NCBI GenBank assembly: GCA_003868215.1
Contig: QWDQ01000032.1
Span: forward strand, 1-64,000
DNA length: 64,000 bases
From: Pseudophaeomoniella oleicola
Taxonomy: Eukaryota > Ascomycota > Eurotiomycetes > Phaeomoniellales > Phaeomoniellaceae
Reading direction: 5' to 3'
The translations under genes were made by a program, and so were the position numbers. Position 1 is the first letter of the stretch, and each line of letters begins with the position of its first letter. This document shows, piece after piece, positions 23,223 to 33,681 of the stretch. The notes beneath the pieces are model-generated. The model had not been told where the DNA came from. It saw nothing but the letters and a program-made list of their open reading frames with translations, and searched no databases.

Positions 23223-23999
23223 TTGACCATCTGGCATTCAGGATCAACATCAGATAGGCCTACGTTCTACTTAGTGCATGTCAACGGAGTCCGCTTAAAG
23301 CCATGTGCGGTTACGGGCGCAGGTGTCAATCTCGTATCACTGGAAGGTGTCCGCAGTCTTCTTCACCAGTGGACAGTAGATTCTCAGAAGAACGCGACTG
23401 CGACCGGAAGTGGCAAATCTGGGGGACCCGACACAGCCCTTCAGTTCGAGGATCTTCAAGCTTCACCTCGTCAAGGCACTTTTCACATCGTCGAAGGGTG
23501 TCCCGTTGAGATTGTGTTCGGCCATGATTTTCCGCAGGCAATGTGGTGCTTTCGGTTCACACGGCCAGGTGCCATCAGCAGAAGTGGGATCCAACGTTCT
23601 GGAGGTGCTGTTGAGTTGACACACCTTGTCGTTTTGAAGAAGTCCTTATTCGTAACCAGGTTGTGGGTTCGGCTCGTCAAAGGCCTAGGAGGCAGTGATT
23701 CCGCTGCACCGTCTTTCTCTACTGCCATGCCAGCGAAGAGCGCTGTTGTGCCGGCCGCCAGTGCCGCAATCATTGACCCACTCAATCTGGAAAGGTTGAT
23801 ATTGATCTCAACGAGTCCTCCATGGAAATCCGCACGGCCCAAATGTGGCTGCGGAGGTCTGCTGGACATTAATGGACTTCGGGACACTAAAATTGGGACA
23901 ATTGAAGAATCGGAAGGCGTTCTAGGACTTGATTTGGTGATAATCTGGTGTCTGGAAAGCTACATTGTCTACATGTATACTTCTTCAACATTGTGCTGA
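23223..23999 (+). pseudogene. Degraded retropepsin-like reading frame (possible retroelement-derived fossil)
   Basis: A frame of 258 codons without an ATG at its start. The first half has the layout of a retropepsin-like domain: a VNGV strand, a flap-proximal segment ending NLVSLEGVRSL, and a later strand reading CPVEIVFGHDF. Similar orphan retropepsin-like proteins are scattered in ascomycete genomes and may descend from LTR elements. I see no terminal repeats, primer site, polymerase or integrase around it. It looks old and broken rather than functional. Alternatively it is an exon of an unrecognised host gene. Confidence 0.3.
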
Positions 24000-25139
24000 C
24001 ATGTGGTATGACTTCACGATAGCGCATGTGGCATGGCAGTTGCGGTATCTGTTAACACCTACCATCTTGAGGATTCTCATCCATCACTGCTTTTTGCTTC
24101 TTTTCTAGATTTGTTCTTCTCGGGAGCCCTACTCTTCTTCCTTTGAGCCGGCCATCTCAGCCATCTATCTTCTTCTTGGCCTCAACTCCATCTGCCTGCA
24201 CTTGCAAGGCCTCACACAACTTCATCACCAACCCACTCATCATCTCCACCTCGAGCTGGACGCAATATCGGCACATCACCGCTGATGAAGCGCGAAATCA
24301 CGAATGACGCTGATGCCGATGCTGACAAGTAGACGGAAGCAACTGCTAAAATATGTCGTGTCAAAGCCTAGCCTTATGAACGATAAGAAAATAAAAATAA
24401 CGAAAACCTGAACGAAAATGTGTCTCGCTTTCGGGGAGCCCGAAGAGGTCGGTTTGTATCCAAAGACGTTTGCGAACGATCGTGAATGTTAACGAAGGCT
24501 CCCAGAACCTTGGGAGACGGTAGGGACGGAAGGTAAAACTTGTAAGTTAACGACAGAAATGGGGATCGAGTTTGAGAGTGCCAATAGACGTGTCGAGGTG
24601 TGCAGTCGAAGTGTGGGTCAAGATCATTCCTGGGTGAACTTTCGCGGCTTCCAGAGAAAGTGTAAAGCAGGTCCGAAAAGCTGAGACTCTGCATTCGAAT
24701 ACAATGCGAGGTCGGCAGATGAGAGATTGACTTTTCTTTTGGTCCACAATCACTGAGGCTCTCGAATCATCGTCGCGCCCTGTTGCAAAGTATGGCCAGC
24801 CACGAGGTGCAAACAACTATGTGGGCCCGGCTTCCGGTGTGTGGCCAGATGCCTCATACTCCGCAAATGGGACATGTCTCCGTACCATGGGGAAGTGACG
24901 ATGTCCAGATCGCATCTGCGGTCCAGATCGCATCTACGGAACCCAGCGATGACTGTCTCCTAGCGTGCGCGTCCGCAACGTACTTCCGATTATACGGTAG
25001 GTGACTCGATCTGATTAAAAGGTAGGTGACTCCACGTGCTGCTAATGTAAACGCTGCCCTTTCGCTAAAAGGTAGGTCTGTCGCTCAACACCGGGGCCTT
25101 CTGAGCTGCGTATCAGACATTCCACTGCAGGACGCAAAA
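24000..25139. other. Intergenic upstream of the GT2 gene
   Basis: Holds an 18-base tandem duplication (about 24903-24938, unit GTCCAGATCGCATCT plus three) and three copies of GGTAGGT (24996, 25021, 25071), two extended to GGTAGGTGACTC. Minus-strand frames between 24374 and 24816 are incoherent. The right end is the promoter and leader of the glycosyltransferase gene. Confidence 0.5.
24903..24938. repeat. 18-base tandem duplication
   Basis: Two adjacent near-identical copies containing CCAGATCGCATCT, differing at one base, about 200 bases before the GT2 start codon. Confidence 0.75.
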
Positions 25140-27668
25140 ATGGCACCACGCCGAGAATCTGATGCCAGTGTTGACATAGTCTCTGTCAATGTCGAGAGCG
25201 TGGGGGAGGCTGTCAGTCCGACGGCAGAATTACCAGCATTCTTGCAAGAAGATGTCTCTTCATCTGTATTGGAAAAGAAGGTTGGTAACTCTTGGCGGCT
25301 GACAATTCGAAAGGCTGCTAACAATATCAGAACACCATAACATGGAACCTGCCGTTTAACGGCGAGAGGAGTGAGCCAAACAATTCACCACGTCCACCCG
25401 ATGCAGGGAGGAGAAAGTCAACCCTCCGCCGAATGTCAAGTGCCGTTGGGGGCGTAAGCAGCGTGCTCGATCCCTTACAGCCGGTAGGAAATCCATTGGG
25501 TATTGAAATCAATGAAATCCGAAAAATCTCTTCCGCTGGCTACCAGCCACGGAGCAAATCGTTTGCTCGACCAGTATCGCAAGCCGTCAACCTACTCCCA
25601 ACCATTCCAGCTGAACCCGCACATACCGACTCGGAGTCGTCACTACCTGAGAAACAGATCTATCGGGACGGGGAAGACTACGCGGTCCTGCGTCTGGCAA
25701 AGTACGATGATATTGAGACAATGTCTGCATTGAAACGTCTCCTTCACCGTTTCAGTCCTGTCCTCGTACTCCTGTCCATTGTAGCTTATTGGGCGTATTT
25801 CGCACTGAGGATGAAATTCACCTTAGTAGCCCAGAAAAAGGCCCATACCATCTACGGAATGGCATGGGCCTTCATAATTGCCGAGTTCGGCGTCGCCATT
25901 CCCATGATGCTGCATCGTTTCTGGTGCTTGCATGCGACTGGCCTTCGACGTCGACCCAAATTGAGACTCATCGGAGACAACGTCCCATCGGTTGATGTGG
26001 TCATTACTTGCTGCAAAGAGGATGATGGCATGGTATTAAATACGGCCCTCGCGGCTTGCAATATTGACTATCCGCTTGATCGATTCAGGGTTGTCGTATG
26101 CGACGACGGACCGTCAACGACTTTACAACGCATGATTGAGACCGCCGCACTTTCGCACGAGAACTTGTACTACAGAACCCGTCCGACGATCCCCGGTGTA
26201 CCTCATCACTTCAAAGCAGGGAATTTGAATTATGCAATGGAGCAAACAGAACTGCTGCCGGGACAGGGTGCCGACTTCTTCGCTGCCCTGGATGCCGACA
26301 TGATCGCTGAGCGTGACTGGCTCCGGGCTTTGCTCCCACATATGCTGCAGAATCCAAATTGTGCTATGGCTTGCCCACCACAGGTTCGTTTGTGAACAAC
26401 TCTGACTTTCTGCCACCGTGCTGACTTGCTCTAGCTGTTCTACAATATTCCTACCGATGATCCTCTCTGCCAGAGTTTGGATGTATTCGCAAACATCTCC
26501 GAACCAATCAAGGATTCTCTAGGGGTTGCATGGTGCACAGGGTCCGGTTACGTCGTTCGTCGCAAAGCCCTGATGGCAGTGGGTGGGTTTCCGACGGGCT
26601 CTCTCGCGGAAGATGTTTGTTGTTCGAGTATCCTTCTGGGGGTCGGCGCAGAGACGGCATACGTTCATGAGCCTCTGCAATACGGTACCGTTCCCGACTC
26701 GCTCGACAGTCATTTGAAACAACGAACTCGATGGGTAAGTGTCTATGTTTAGCGTCGAACATCCTAGCTAATTCCGAAATCAGACAATCGGCACCATCCA
26801 GACTTCAGCAAAACTAAGATTCTGTCTTTACGAACCACTTGTCAGACACATGTCTCTCATACAACGGATTTGTGGATTCGTCTACACGATCGGGGGGTTA
26901 TTCACCATTTTCCTGTGTATCTCGATGGTCACAGCGCCAAGTGTTTTGCTCAGTGGTGGAGACATGATACCTTACACTTCAACAAAGCAGCTGCGATTAC
27001 TGATGAGGACTTGTTTCTTTTCGCTGATTCTGAACCGATTGAACGAATTCATTGCATACATCCCATGCGGTTATCATGTCGGACAGCGAGACTTACGGGC
27101 GATGATGTGGATGGCACTCTACCACGCCATCGCAGTGATTCAGACATTCCTGCTCCCTAAATGGCTCGGTGGAAAGGTCGCCGTCTTCACTTCGTCAGGA
27201 TCGCAGAAGGCCGATCTCAACGAGCGCGATCGCCATCATCGAGCACCTCTTTGGAGGCGCTTGCAGTACACCCTATGGAGGAGTCGGGTGTGGATGCACC
27301 TGATTTACATCTTCCTCGTCATCGCGGCCATCATCTATTCCACATACCGCAGCATCCACGACCCGACAACCGACCCCAACAAATCTCGTGGGAAAGCCGA
27401 ACGCTTCCTGACCCACGCCGGATGGCCTCCGCTGATCTGGGTCGCCTGCCTCGTCTCGTGCAGCATCCCGATCAAATACGCCATCGCTCCGCCGTCGATG
27501 CCCGATAATGAGGGATTATTACATCGAGATCCGAAATCCGGTGTGGCATATCCGACGCAGTGGGCTAGGGAACAGAAGAGCTCGTGGATGACTTGGGTAC
27601 ATGAGGCGCAGTACAGTGCCGTCACTGTTTACTCGGCTGCGGTGTTTGCTTGGTCGTTTTATGTATGA
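25140..27668 (+). CDS. Cellulose-synthase-like family 2 glycosyltransferase, integral membrane
   Basis: Exons 25140-25280, 25331-26383, 26435-26734 and 26784-27668 give 792 residues, all introns phase 0. GT2 processive enzymes of the CesA/BcsA type polymerise beta-linked glucans from UDP-sugars at the plasma membrane. Visible: a disordered N-terminus, two membrane spans at about 189-211 and 222-244, the catalytic order CDDG (304-307), DAD (368-370), LAED (455-458) and QRTRW (494-498), then several further spans (for example near 520-545) and a C-terminal span. All D,D,D,QxxRW residues are present, so it looks active. The first two introns use GTTGGT and GTTCGT donors, unusual but both needed to keep the frame and join conserved segments. 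No PilZ domain is seen. The product (cellulose, mixed-linkage glucan or other) is not predictable. Confidence 0.85.
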
Positions 27669-28017
27669 CCTGATCTCTGAAGCATCCAGAGAAAAACGGC
27701 CGGTTCTTATCTTTTCCCTATTTTCGGTGCTGCTCTTTTCAAGCAAGCAAGCAAGCAAACGTGATAAATTATAAGAATAATAAAGCTTTCGTTTCTTATT
27801 CTTTTCCTCCTTGACCCTATCTATATAATGCGGATTCGAGATCACAAGGACATAACAGTAATTATGATAAAAACTTTTCAACCCAAAATTGGTCTTCATA
27901 CTTATATCCGTTGTTATTTTACGGGGCCTCTTTGCCAACACGTCGTTTTCAACATGTTTTGTAATTATACAAAACGGCCTCACGGTGAACCTGGCCTAAT
28001 AATCTCGTCCGTCACAT
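27669..28017. other. Convergent 3' region
   Basis: About 350 A/T-rich bases between the ends of the GT2 and ankyrin genes; short CAAG and AATAA motifs may serve polyadenylation. Nothing else is visible. Confidence 0.5.
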
Positions 28018-31000
28018 TCATCTCTTTTGCGCCATGTTTTCCAATTCATGAACCCCGTTGGCTTCAACGTCTCCTCTGACGATTCGCCGCGTACGAGGCT
28101 TGTTGTTGTTGTTGCCGCTGTCTCGAGTCGTCCAGATGCTCGACTCCGCCGCGATGGATGATGGCCGTCGGAGTCCTACCACGTCCGGCGATACCATAAC
28201 GTGCTGGTGTCCATTGTCCATATCATTCGTCGTAACGCTTCTCGTTTCATCCTTGGAGAAGCGACTCAGCGGTTCCAGGACGGGGAGTTGTAGCTCTTCG
28301 CTCGACGCCGAGGTCGATGACGTTGGAGAAGATCGATGCTTGTGGCGAAAGGCGCGCAGGACGCGACGTTGGGCCGCTTGGAAGGAGTTGACGCTGAATG
28401 CGAGGACGATCAGGGGGATGGATATGGCGAGACCGACGGGGAAGACAAATTTCGAGACGTAGCTTAGGCTTAAACCCCTGCCGCCTTCCGTGGGGAAGTC
28501 TCGGATGTTGATGGCGAAGAAGGCGGCGATGAAGCTCATGGGTAAGAAGATGATGGTGACGATGGTGAAGACTAGTATGACCTGGCCCTGGCGTGTGCTG
28601 CTTGCCGCTTGATCTCGTGCGAAGCGTGCTTCGAATGCGTTGGCATGTTTCTGCTTGAGGTCGAGCAGCGGGATGATCTTATCATACGTCTTACCGGCGA
28701 GTATGTGCATGCGTCGCACATCGTCAATGTGTAGATCCGTTTTCTTGAGCAGCATGCCAAAGTTTTTCTCGAAGACCAATTTGCGTTGTCTCGCGCTTTC
28801 GGAAAGGTCGTCACATATGACGTCTTTCATATCAAGTAAGACTTTCTTTTGATTGTCGAGAACATTTTGTATGATCTCCAGCTTGTTCTGGGCATCCTTG
28901 CACAGTGCTAGCAGGGAAGACTCCTTGCCCACGTCAAGGAGCGAGTCCACGAACACTGGCTCATCGTCGTCATCTTCACTGTCCGTAACATGCCCCGTTG
29001 TCTGCTCAAGAAGGTCATCAAGCTGATCGATCTCCAGGTTGCGTCTATTTGGCCGGTTTCGGGACGCTCTCAACGTACGCCTTTTGCGCTTCAGCCAGGC
29101 AGTGGCCGCGGCACTTGCTCTGTAGAAACGCGAAAATAAAGCCGACTCTTCTCGGGCCATCTCGCCCACGATCGCTTCAAACATGTTCAAAAGGCGGTTA
29201 TCTTCACTACCCATCTGATGTCGATCAAAGACGCTCAGGCATCGACTGGTAATCAGAGTGGCCAGATCGTAGACTGACAGTATTGGATCACCTGTCCGAG
29301 AGCTGATTCCTTCGACAATGCCATCTAGCACATTGAACGGATCGTTCTTGGGTTGCTGCCAGCGTTGCGGGAAGCTTGTGATAATGAGATCTCTTCCAAG
29401 GATCCAGCACCAGAATTGATCAATGGCAAGGACCTTCTTCTCCTCCCTATTTCGATTCTTTTCGTTGAAGAAGAAAGCATGCTGACCTTCTCCATCGTCG
29501 ATTCCGTGCAGATAGAAATGCTCGTCCGATCTGCGTACATGCAATTGAGTCGACGAGTGTAAATAGGCTCTGATCAGCATCTCGTCTTCCGTGGTAGGCT
29601 GGCGTAATCTTCGCCTCCGGTTTTCCGGTCCTGCTTCTCTGATAGCACGATTCATCTCAGCCCTGCGTCGTTCGGTCTCGAAATGCAGGTAAGGAATGAA
29701 AAGTACCATATTGCCTCTGGGCAGCACAGCATTTTGGCGGTCCTTTCTGGTCGTGGCCTGGCCGGCCTTTCCTCCCGGAGACGGTACCTTCTTACCTGGC
29801 TTACCCGTCGGCTTCGTCTTTGTCTTTGTGGCACCCTTTTGAATGCCATTTTCCTGACTCTTGGCCCCCCTTGGCGATTTGGGGCTCGAAATCTCATTGA
29901 TTATACTAGCGGCGGCGGATTCTGGGATTGGTGTTGGTGGAGGCCGAGGTTCTTCCCGTCTATTGGATCTCTCGATACGTTGGCACAACGGACGCATCGA
30001 CCGAGAATAAATCGTTGGCCCACGATGCTGCTGACCAAATGTTGCTTGCAATGCTTTGAACCCTTCCACATCACTTGCGCCATCTTCAAGGAACGCTTTC
30101 GTGATAAGTGTCTCTACCCAGGCCATGTTGTTCGCAGGCAGATGTATCCAGCGAAAATTGGGTTTAGTATCCAGATTCTGTACCAGTGTAGTTACCGAGT
30201 AAGCCGTGGGATCTTGGAGACTGCGGCCATATAGGACCTCGTAGACCGTTCTCTTATCGGTACGAACCGCCTTGGTGCCGTTGACGCCAAAGTCGACAAT
30301 GTGTGCTGTGAAGCCCTGGCAGGCGCCCAAAGTATCATGAGATAGCGTTGCTAGATCTACCAGCGGGGCAAGTAGTTTCACTACCTCTGTATGATTATGC
30401 ACGGCAGCGTAGATGAGTGGAGTATTGTCGTAGACGTCTTTGGAATTCCTCCATACATCTCTTTGCTTCAAGATACGTCCGACAACTTCTGTGTGTCCTC
30501 GTTGCGAAGCCCAATGCAGTGGAGTCATTCCAGAAGAGGTGCAAACATTGATGCTACAGTTCGCCTGCACGAGGGTTTCAACAATCTCGGCGTATCCTTC
30601 TCTGGCTGCATTGTGTAGAGGGGTCCAACCCCCGTCGCTTCTAGCCATTGGATCTGCTCTGAACTCGAGGAGGAGTTTGACTAAAGCTAAATGCCCTGCC
30701 TCTGCTGCCAGATGAAGAGCAGTCTTGCCCCGGTTGGTGGCCGCGTTTATGTCAGCTCTGGGGTATATTCTCCTTAGTAGTAGCTTTCGCGCGAGGTTCT
30801 CCTTTCCTGTTGCACAAGCCCAATGAAGGGCAGTCCTATAAAGGTTGTCAGGATACTCCAGATCAATTGGGGTAGCAAGGAGGATGTCGATGATCTCGTT
30901 GCTCCATCTTCCTGTCTTGTCCGCAGCCAGACAATGAATCACGGTGCGCTCCTCCCGGTCTCTTGCATTGACATTGGCCCCATGCTGGATAAGCATTCGA

Positions 31001-31395
31001 AGAATGTCGGGGCGATTCCACGCGGCTGCCGCATATAACACGGACCGCCCGTTCTTGTCAATAGCATCCACGTTTGCATTCTGCTCAAGCAATATCTGTA
31101 CGATGTTTTTATGCCCTCTTTGTGTCGCTCGATAGAGCGCTGTGAGTCCCCGATCTCCACCGCTGTTGGCATCCCAATCGACCTTTTCCTCTAGCAGGAG
31201 GTTAACGGTACCAATCTGTCCTCTCTCTGATGCCTTTTGTAAAGCCCATCTGAGAAGACTGTCATTGAGTGACTTCTCTTGCTTCCCTTGTTGAATGAGG
31301 TCCCGAAGGTCTTCAACCTGGCCATGTTCGGCTGCTCGAAGGACAAGAGGTCGTAGCCTTTCAATACCTGAAGTGACGCTAGCGACGTCCGCCAT
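28018..31395 (-). CDS. Ankyrin-repeat protein with C-terminal CorA-like membrane domain
   Basis: An intronless protein of 1125 residues. From about residue 15 to 340 there are roughly nine to ten ankyrin repeats (GLTALYRATQRGH, GKTALHLAAEAGH, GWTPLHNAAREGY, GMTPLHWASQRGH). A middle part with basic, disordered sequence (about 480-560) leads to a helical region and an acidic patch. A coiled-coil-like helix precedes two membrane segments at about 939-963 and 984-1005, arranged like the two C-terminal helices of CorA/Mrs2-type Mg2+ channels; the loop has no clear GMN, so ion transport is uncertain. The tail of about 120 residues is disordered and cytosolic. Ankyrin/CorA-like fusions are a recurrent fungal class of unknown role. 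The start ATG directly precedes the first helix. Confidence 0.75.
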   Translation of the reverse strand: MADVASVTSGIERLRPLVLRAAEHGQVEDLRDLIQQGKQEKSLNDSLLRWALQKASERGQIGTVNLLLEEKVDWDANSGGDRGLTALYRATQRGHKNIVQILLEQNANVDAIDKNGRSVLYAAAAWNRPDILRMLIQHGANVNARDREERTVIHCLAADKTGRWSNEIIDILLATPIDLEYPDNLYRTALHWACATGKENLARKLLLRRIYPRADINAATNRGKTALHLAAEAGHLALVKLLLEFRADPMARSDGGWTPLHNAAREGYAEIVETLVQANCSINVCTSSGMTPLHWASQRGHTEVVGRILKQRDVWRNSKDVYDNTPLIYAAVHNHTEVVKLLAPLVDLATLSHDTLGACQGFTAHIVDFGVNGTKAVRTDKRTVYEVLYGRSLQDPTAYSVTTLVQNLDTKPNFRWIHLPANNMAWVETLITKAFLEDGASDVEGFKALQATFGQQHRGPTIYSRSMRPLCQRIERSNRREEPRPPPTPIPESAAASIINEISSPKSPRGAKSQENGIQKGATKTKTKPTGKPGKKVPSPGGKAGQATTRKDRQNAVLPRGNMVLFIPYLHFETERRRAEMNRAIREAGPENRRRRLRQPTTEDEMLIRAYLHSSTQLHVRRSDEHFYLHGIDDGEGQHAFFFNEKNRNREEKKVLAIDQFWCWILGRDLIITSFPQRWQQPKNDPFNVLDGIVEGISSRTGDPILSVYDLATLITSRCLSVFDRHQMGSEDNRLLNMFEAIVGEMAREESALFSRFYRASAAATAWLKRKRRTLRASRNRPNRRNLEIDQLDDLLEQTTGHVTDSEDDDDEPVFVDSLLDVGKESSLLALCKDAQNKLEIIQNVLDNQKKVLLDMKDVICDDLSESARQRKLVFEKNFGMLLKKTDLHIDDVRRMHILAGKTYDKIIPLLDLKQKHANAFEARFARDQAASSTRQGQVILVFTIVTIIFLPMSFIAAFFAINIRDFPTEGGRGLSLSYVSKFVFPVGLAISIPLIVLAFSVNSFQAAQRRVLRAFRHKHRSSPTSSTSASSEELQLPVLEPLSRFSKDETRSVTTNDMDNGHQHVMVSPDVVGLRRPSSIAAESSIWTTRDSGNNNNKPRTRRIVRGDVEANGVHELENMAQKR

Positions 31396-31973
31396 CTACA
31401 GTGCAATGGGTTTGTTCACTATTGGCCGTGGGATCTCACACCGACTGTCTTGCACCGACAAATCACATAACGAACACTCGAAGGCTGATACGTAGACATG
31501 CTCGAACACTATGGGAAGCGTAAAAGCACAACCATGTATAACTGCAGACACAGAGCAATGATTATAGCAGCACAAGTCCAATCAACTACAATTGGAGACG
31601 AAAACCTCACATCGCAAAATGGCAATGGCGCAGTGATTGGAGGCAGCAGATGTGGCTGGTTTCATGAACGGACATCTCCATTCTGGGGTCGCGGGGGCGG
31701 AAAACGATAACATAACAAACAATGCCTTTGTCGTGGCTTAAGCATCCTCTCTCTCTCTTTTTCTCTCTCTCTCTCTCTCTCAGAATATCCTCGTCTCTCC
31801 TGAATCAATACGCTTTTCCACATGGCACGGATCTCTGCATTGCATGTCTCTGGAAGAAGTACTCCTAGCAGCATTGATCTTGGTGCTCCCGTGCACAATC
31901 AATCAGACTCGCCTTGAGCTGTATCAATAACCCCATGCTTCTTCTGTATACTCTATACAGCGCCGTGACACGC
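31396..31973. other. Intergenic between two minus-strand genes
   Basis: Promoter of the ankyrin gene on the left and the 3' end of the dehydrogenase gene on the right; contains a CT microsatellite. No gene is supported. Confidence 0.5.
31747..31780. repeat. CT dinucleotide run
   Basis: Interrupted once by a short T run. Confidence 0.85.
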
Positions 31974-33005
31974 CTATTCGAGGCTCAATTTCATCTTCAA
32001 TAGGTCATTCTTCACGATATCATCCTTCTTCTTCAGAAACTCCTCCATGTCCCACGTGCAACTGATATAACGACCTTGAAGCCATTCTCTCTTTTCACTC
32101 GTCAGGAAAGGTACAGTATCTCCGCAGATTTCAGGTGTATCGGGCATGACTGAGTTGTCAGTGTGTCAGCAAAACTTACTACTATCTAGAAAGGACGAAA
32201 AGATGTCAGTTAAGCTTACCGATACCACGTCCTTTGCTGAAAGTGTTTCCCATGTCCGTCGGAACACCACCAGGATGGACCGAGTATGCCAAAACACCCT
32301 TATCTCCGTACTCAACGCCTATGAACTGCGTAAATCTTGTGACGGCAAGCTTCGTAGACTGGTAAGCGCTTCCACCACTCGCACAGTGAAGGGCGCCAAT
32401 ACTGCTCAAGTTGACAATGGTGCGGTCGGACTTCTCATCTTCTAGCATAATAGGTAGAAAATACTTCGTTGATAAATAAACCCCCTTCACATTGATTTCC
32501 CAATTCCGCCACCAGTCCAATGGATCAGAGTCCACAATGGTCTTCCACGAGAGGTAACCAGCGTTGTTAACGAGGATGTCGAGTCTCCCTCCTGCTTCCT
32601 CGGCGAACTTTTTACTGGCAGCCTCAACGCTCCCAACGTCGGTGACGTCGACCGTGTAGGTGAATACCTTCGGCTCCTCCTTCCGGCCGGCTTCTTTGGC
32701 TGCAGCGATCAATTTTTCAGTAGTGTCAGACAACGAACTGCGTGCTGCAAGACCAATGGATGATGCACCGGCTTTTGCGAAGGAGATGGCCAGGGCTGAC
32801 CCTATGCCTTTCGAGGCACCGGTCACAAAGACCGTCTTTCCGTGCAAGTCGAGCTTGAGCGGAGACACAAAAGGGTAGGTGTCATGTCTTTGTGAGACAT
32901 AGTCTGAGCCTGTGGGAGGTAGGTAGTCAGCGTCGCGAGCTGGTGTCTTCCACACGAAAGCAGGAGCGGGGTTCCGAAAGGAGACGTACCATTTTCAAGC
33001 ACCAT
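31974..33005 (-). CDS. Short-chain dehydrogenase/reductase
   Basis: Exons (minus) 32990-33005, 32220-32909 and 31974-32149 encode 293 residues. The first exon codes for only five residues plus one base; its GTACGT donor and the CACAG acceptor restore the reading MVLENGSDYVSQRHD. Classical SDR motifs follow: TGASKGIG at 35-42 (NAD(P) binding), NNAG at 120-123, a catalytic Ser near 175 (LSSIG) and YQSTK at 188-192. The HPGGVPTDM phrase after the active site is typical. The final exon adds a C-terminal segment with many charged residues, ISCTWDMEEF. A soluble oxidoreductase acting on a small carbonyl or alcohol; substrate unknown. No biosynthetic cluster surrounds it. Confidence 0.88.
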
Positions 33006-33681
33006 TTTGCTTAGCAGAGGGTGTAGAATTGCTAGTATCTCTTGTTGCCGATGGATCTGTGACTTCAACGCGAATGACTGACTGACTCTCTCTAAAAGGC
33101 GAAGTACGATATCAGAACAGTGTTTCTTTCAAGTTTCTACGAGTCCTAAGGTCTACAAGTTACAGATGAAGTCTACCGCTCATTCAGAAAGAATTCCCTA
33201 TCATCACTAATCAACATATCCAAGTGCAGCCAGTGACGTTATCATCTCCCATCGATGTCGGAGTTAAGCTACAATGTGTCACATTACAACTGCCGCTTTT
33301 CCGCCTCACAAGATCGGTGGAGATATTACACTGTCACTTTTGAGATCTGAACATGGACGAATCCGACTTCTCAAGCGGTTTTCGTATAAGGAAATCAATC
33401 ATCCTCTCATGCAGTACATCAACTATAATGCCGTATCCTAACAATAAACCCTATAGACAAGACAATCTGATGAGACCAATGACAGAAAAAAACAACCCCC
33501 CGAAACGCCTGTCACCCGTATCCATGAGCCGGCGAGCTCGCCGAAATGCGTTTCAACAAAAGAAATTGTAGTGATCGTATAGGGTCAATCCGTTTCGAAA
33601 CAAAGAGCTGTCGGTTGCAACCCGTCACCGACTCTCGGTGGTAGAAGCGATTGCGGTTGAGCTCCCAAGCATCTCACTCCT
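33006..33681. other. Intergenic between two minus-strand genes
   Basis: Promoter of the dehydrogenase gene and the 3' end of the coiled-coil gene. A 72-codon plus-strand frame at 33353 is not convincing. I looked for a tRNA near 33570 because of a TTCGAAA motif and found no cloverleaf. Confidence 0.5.

Noticed and set aside
33560-33630. Possible tRNA
   Set aside because: The TTCGAAA motif has no matching arms or acceptor stem.
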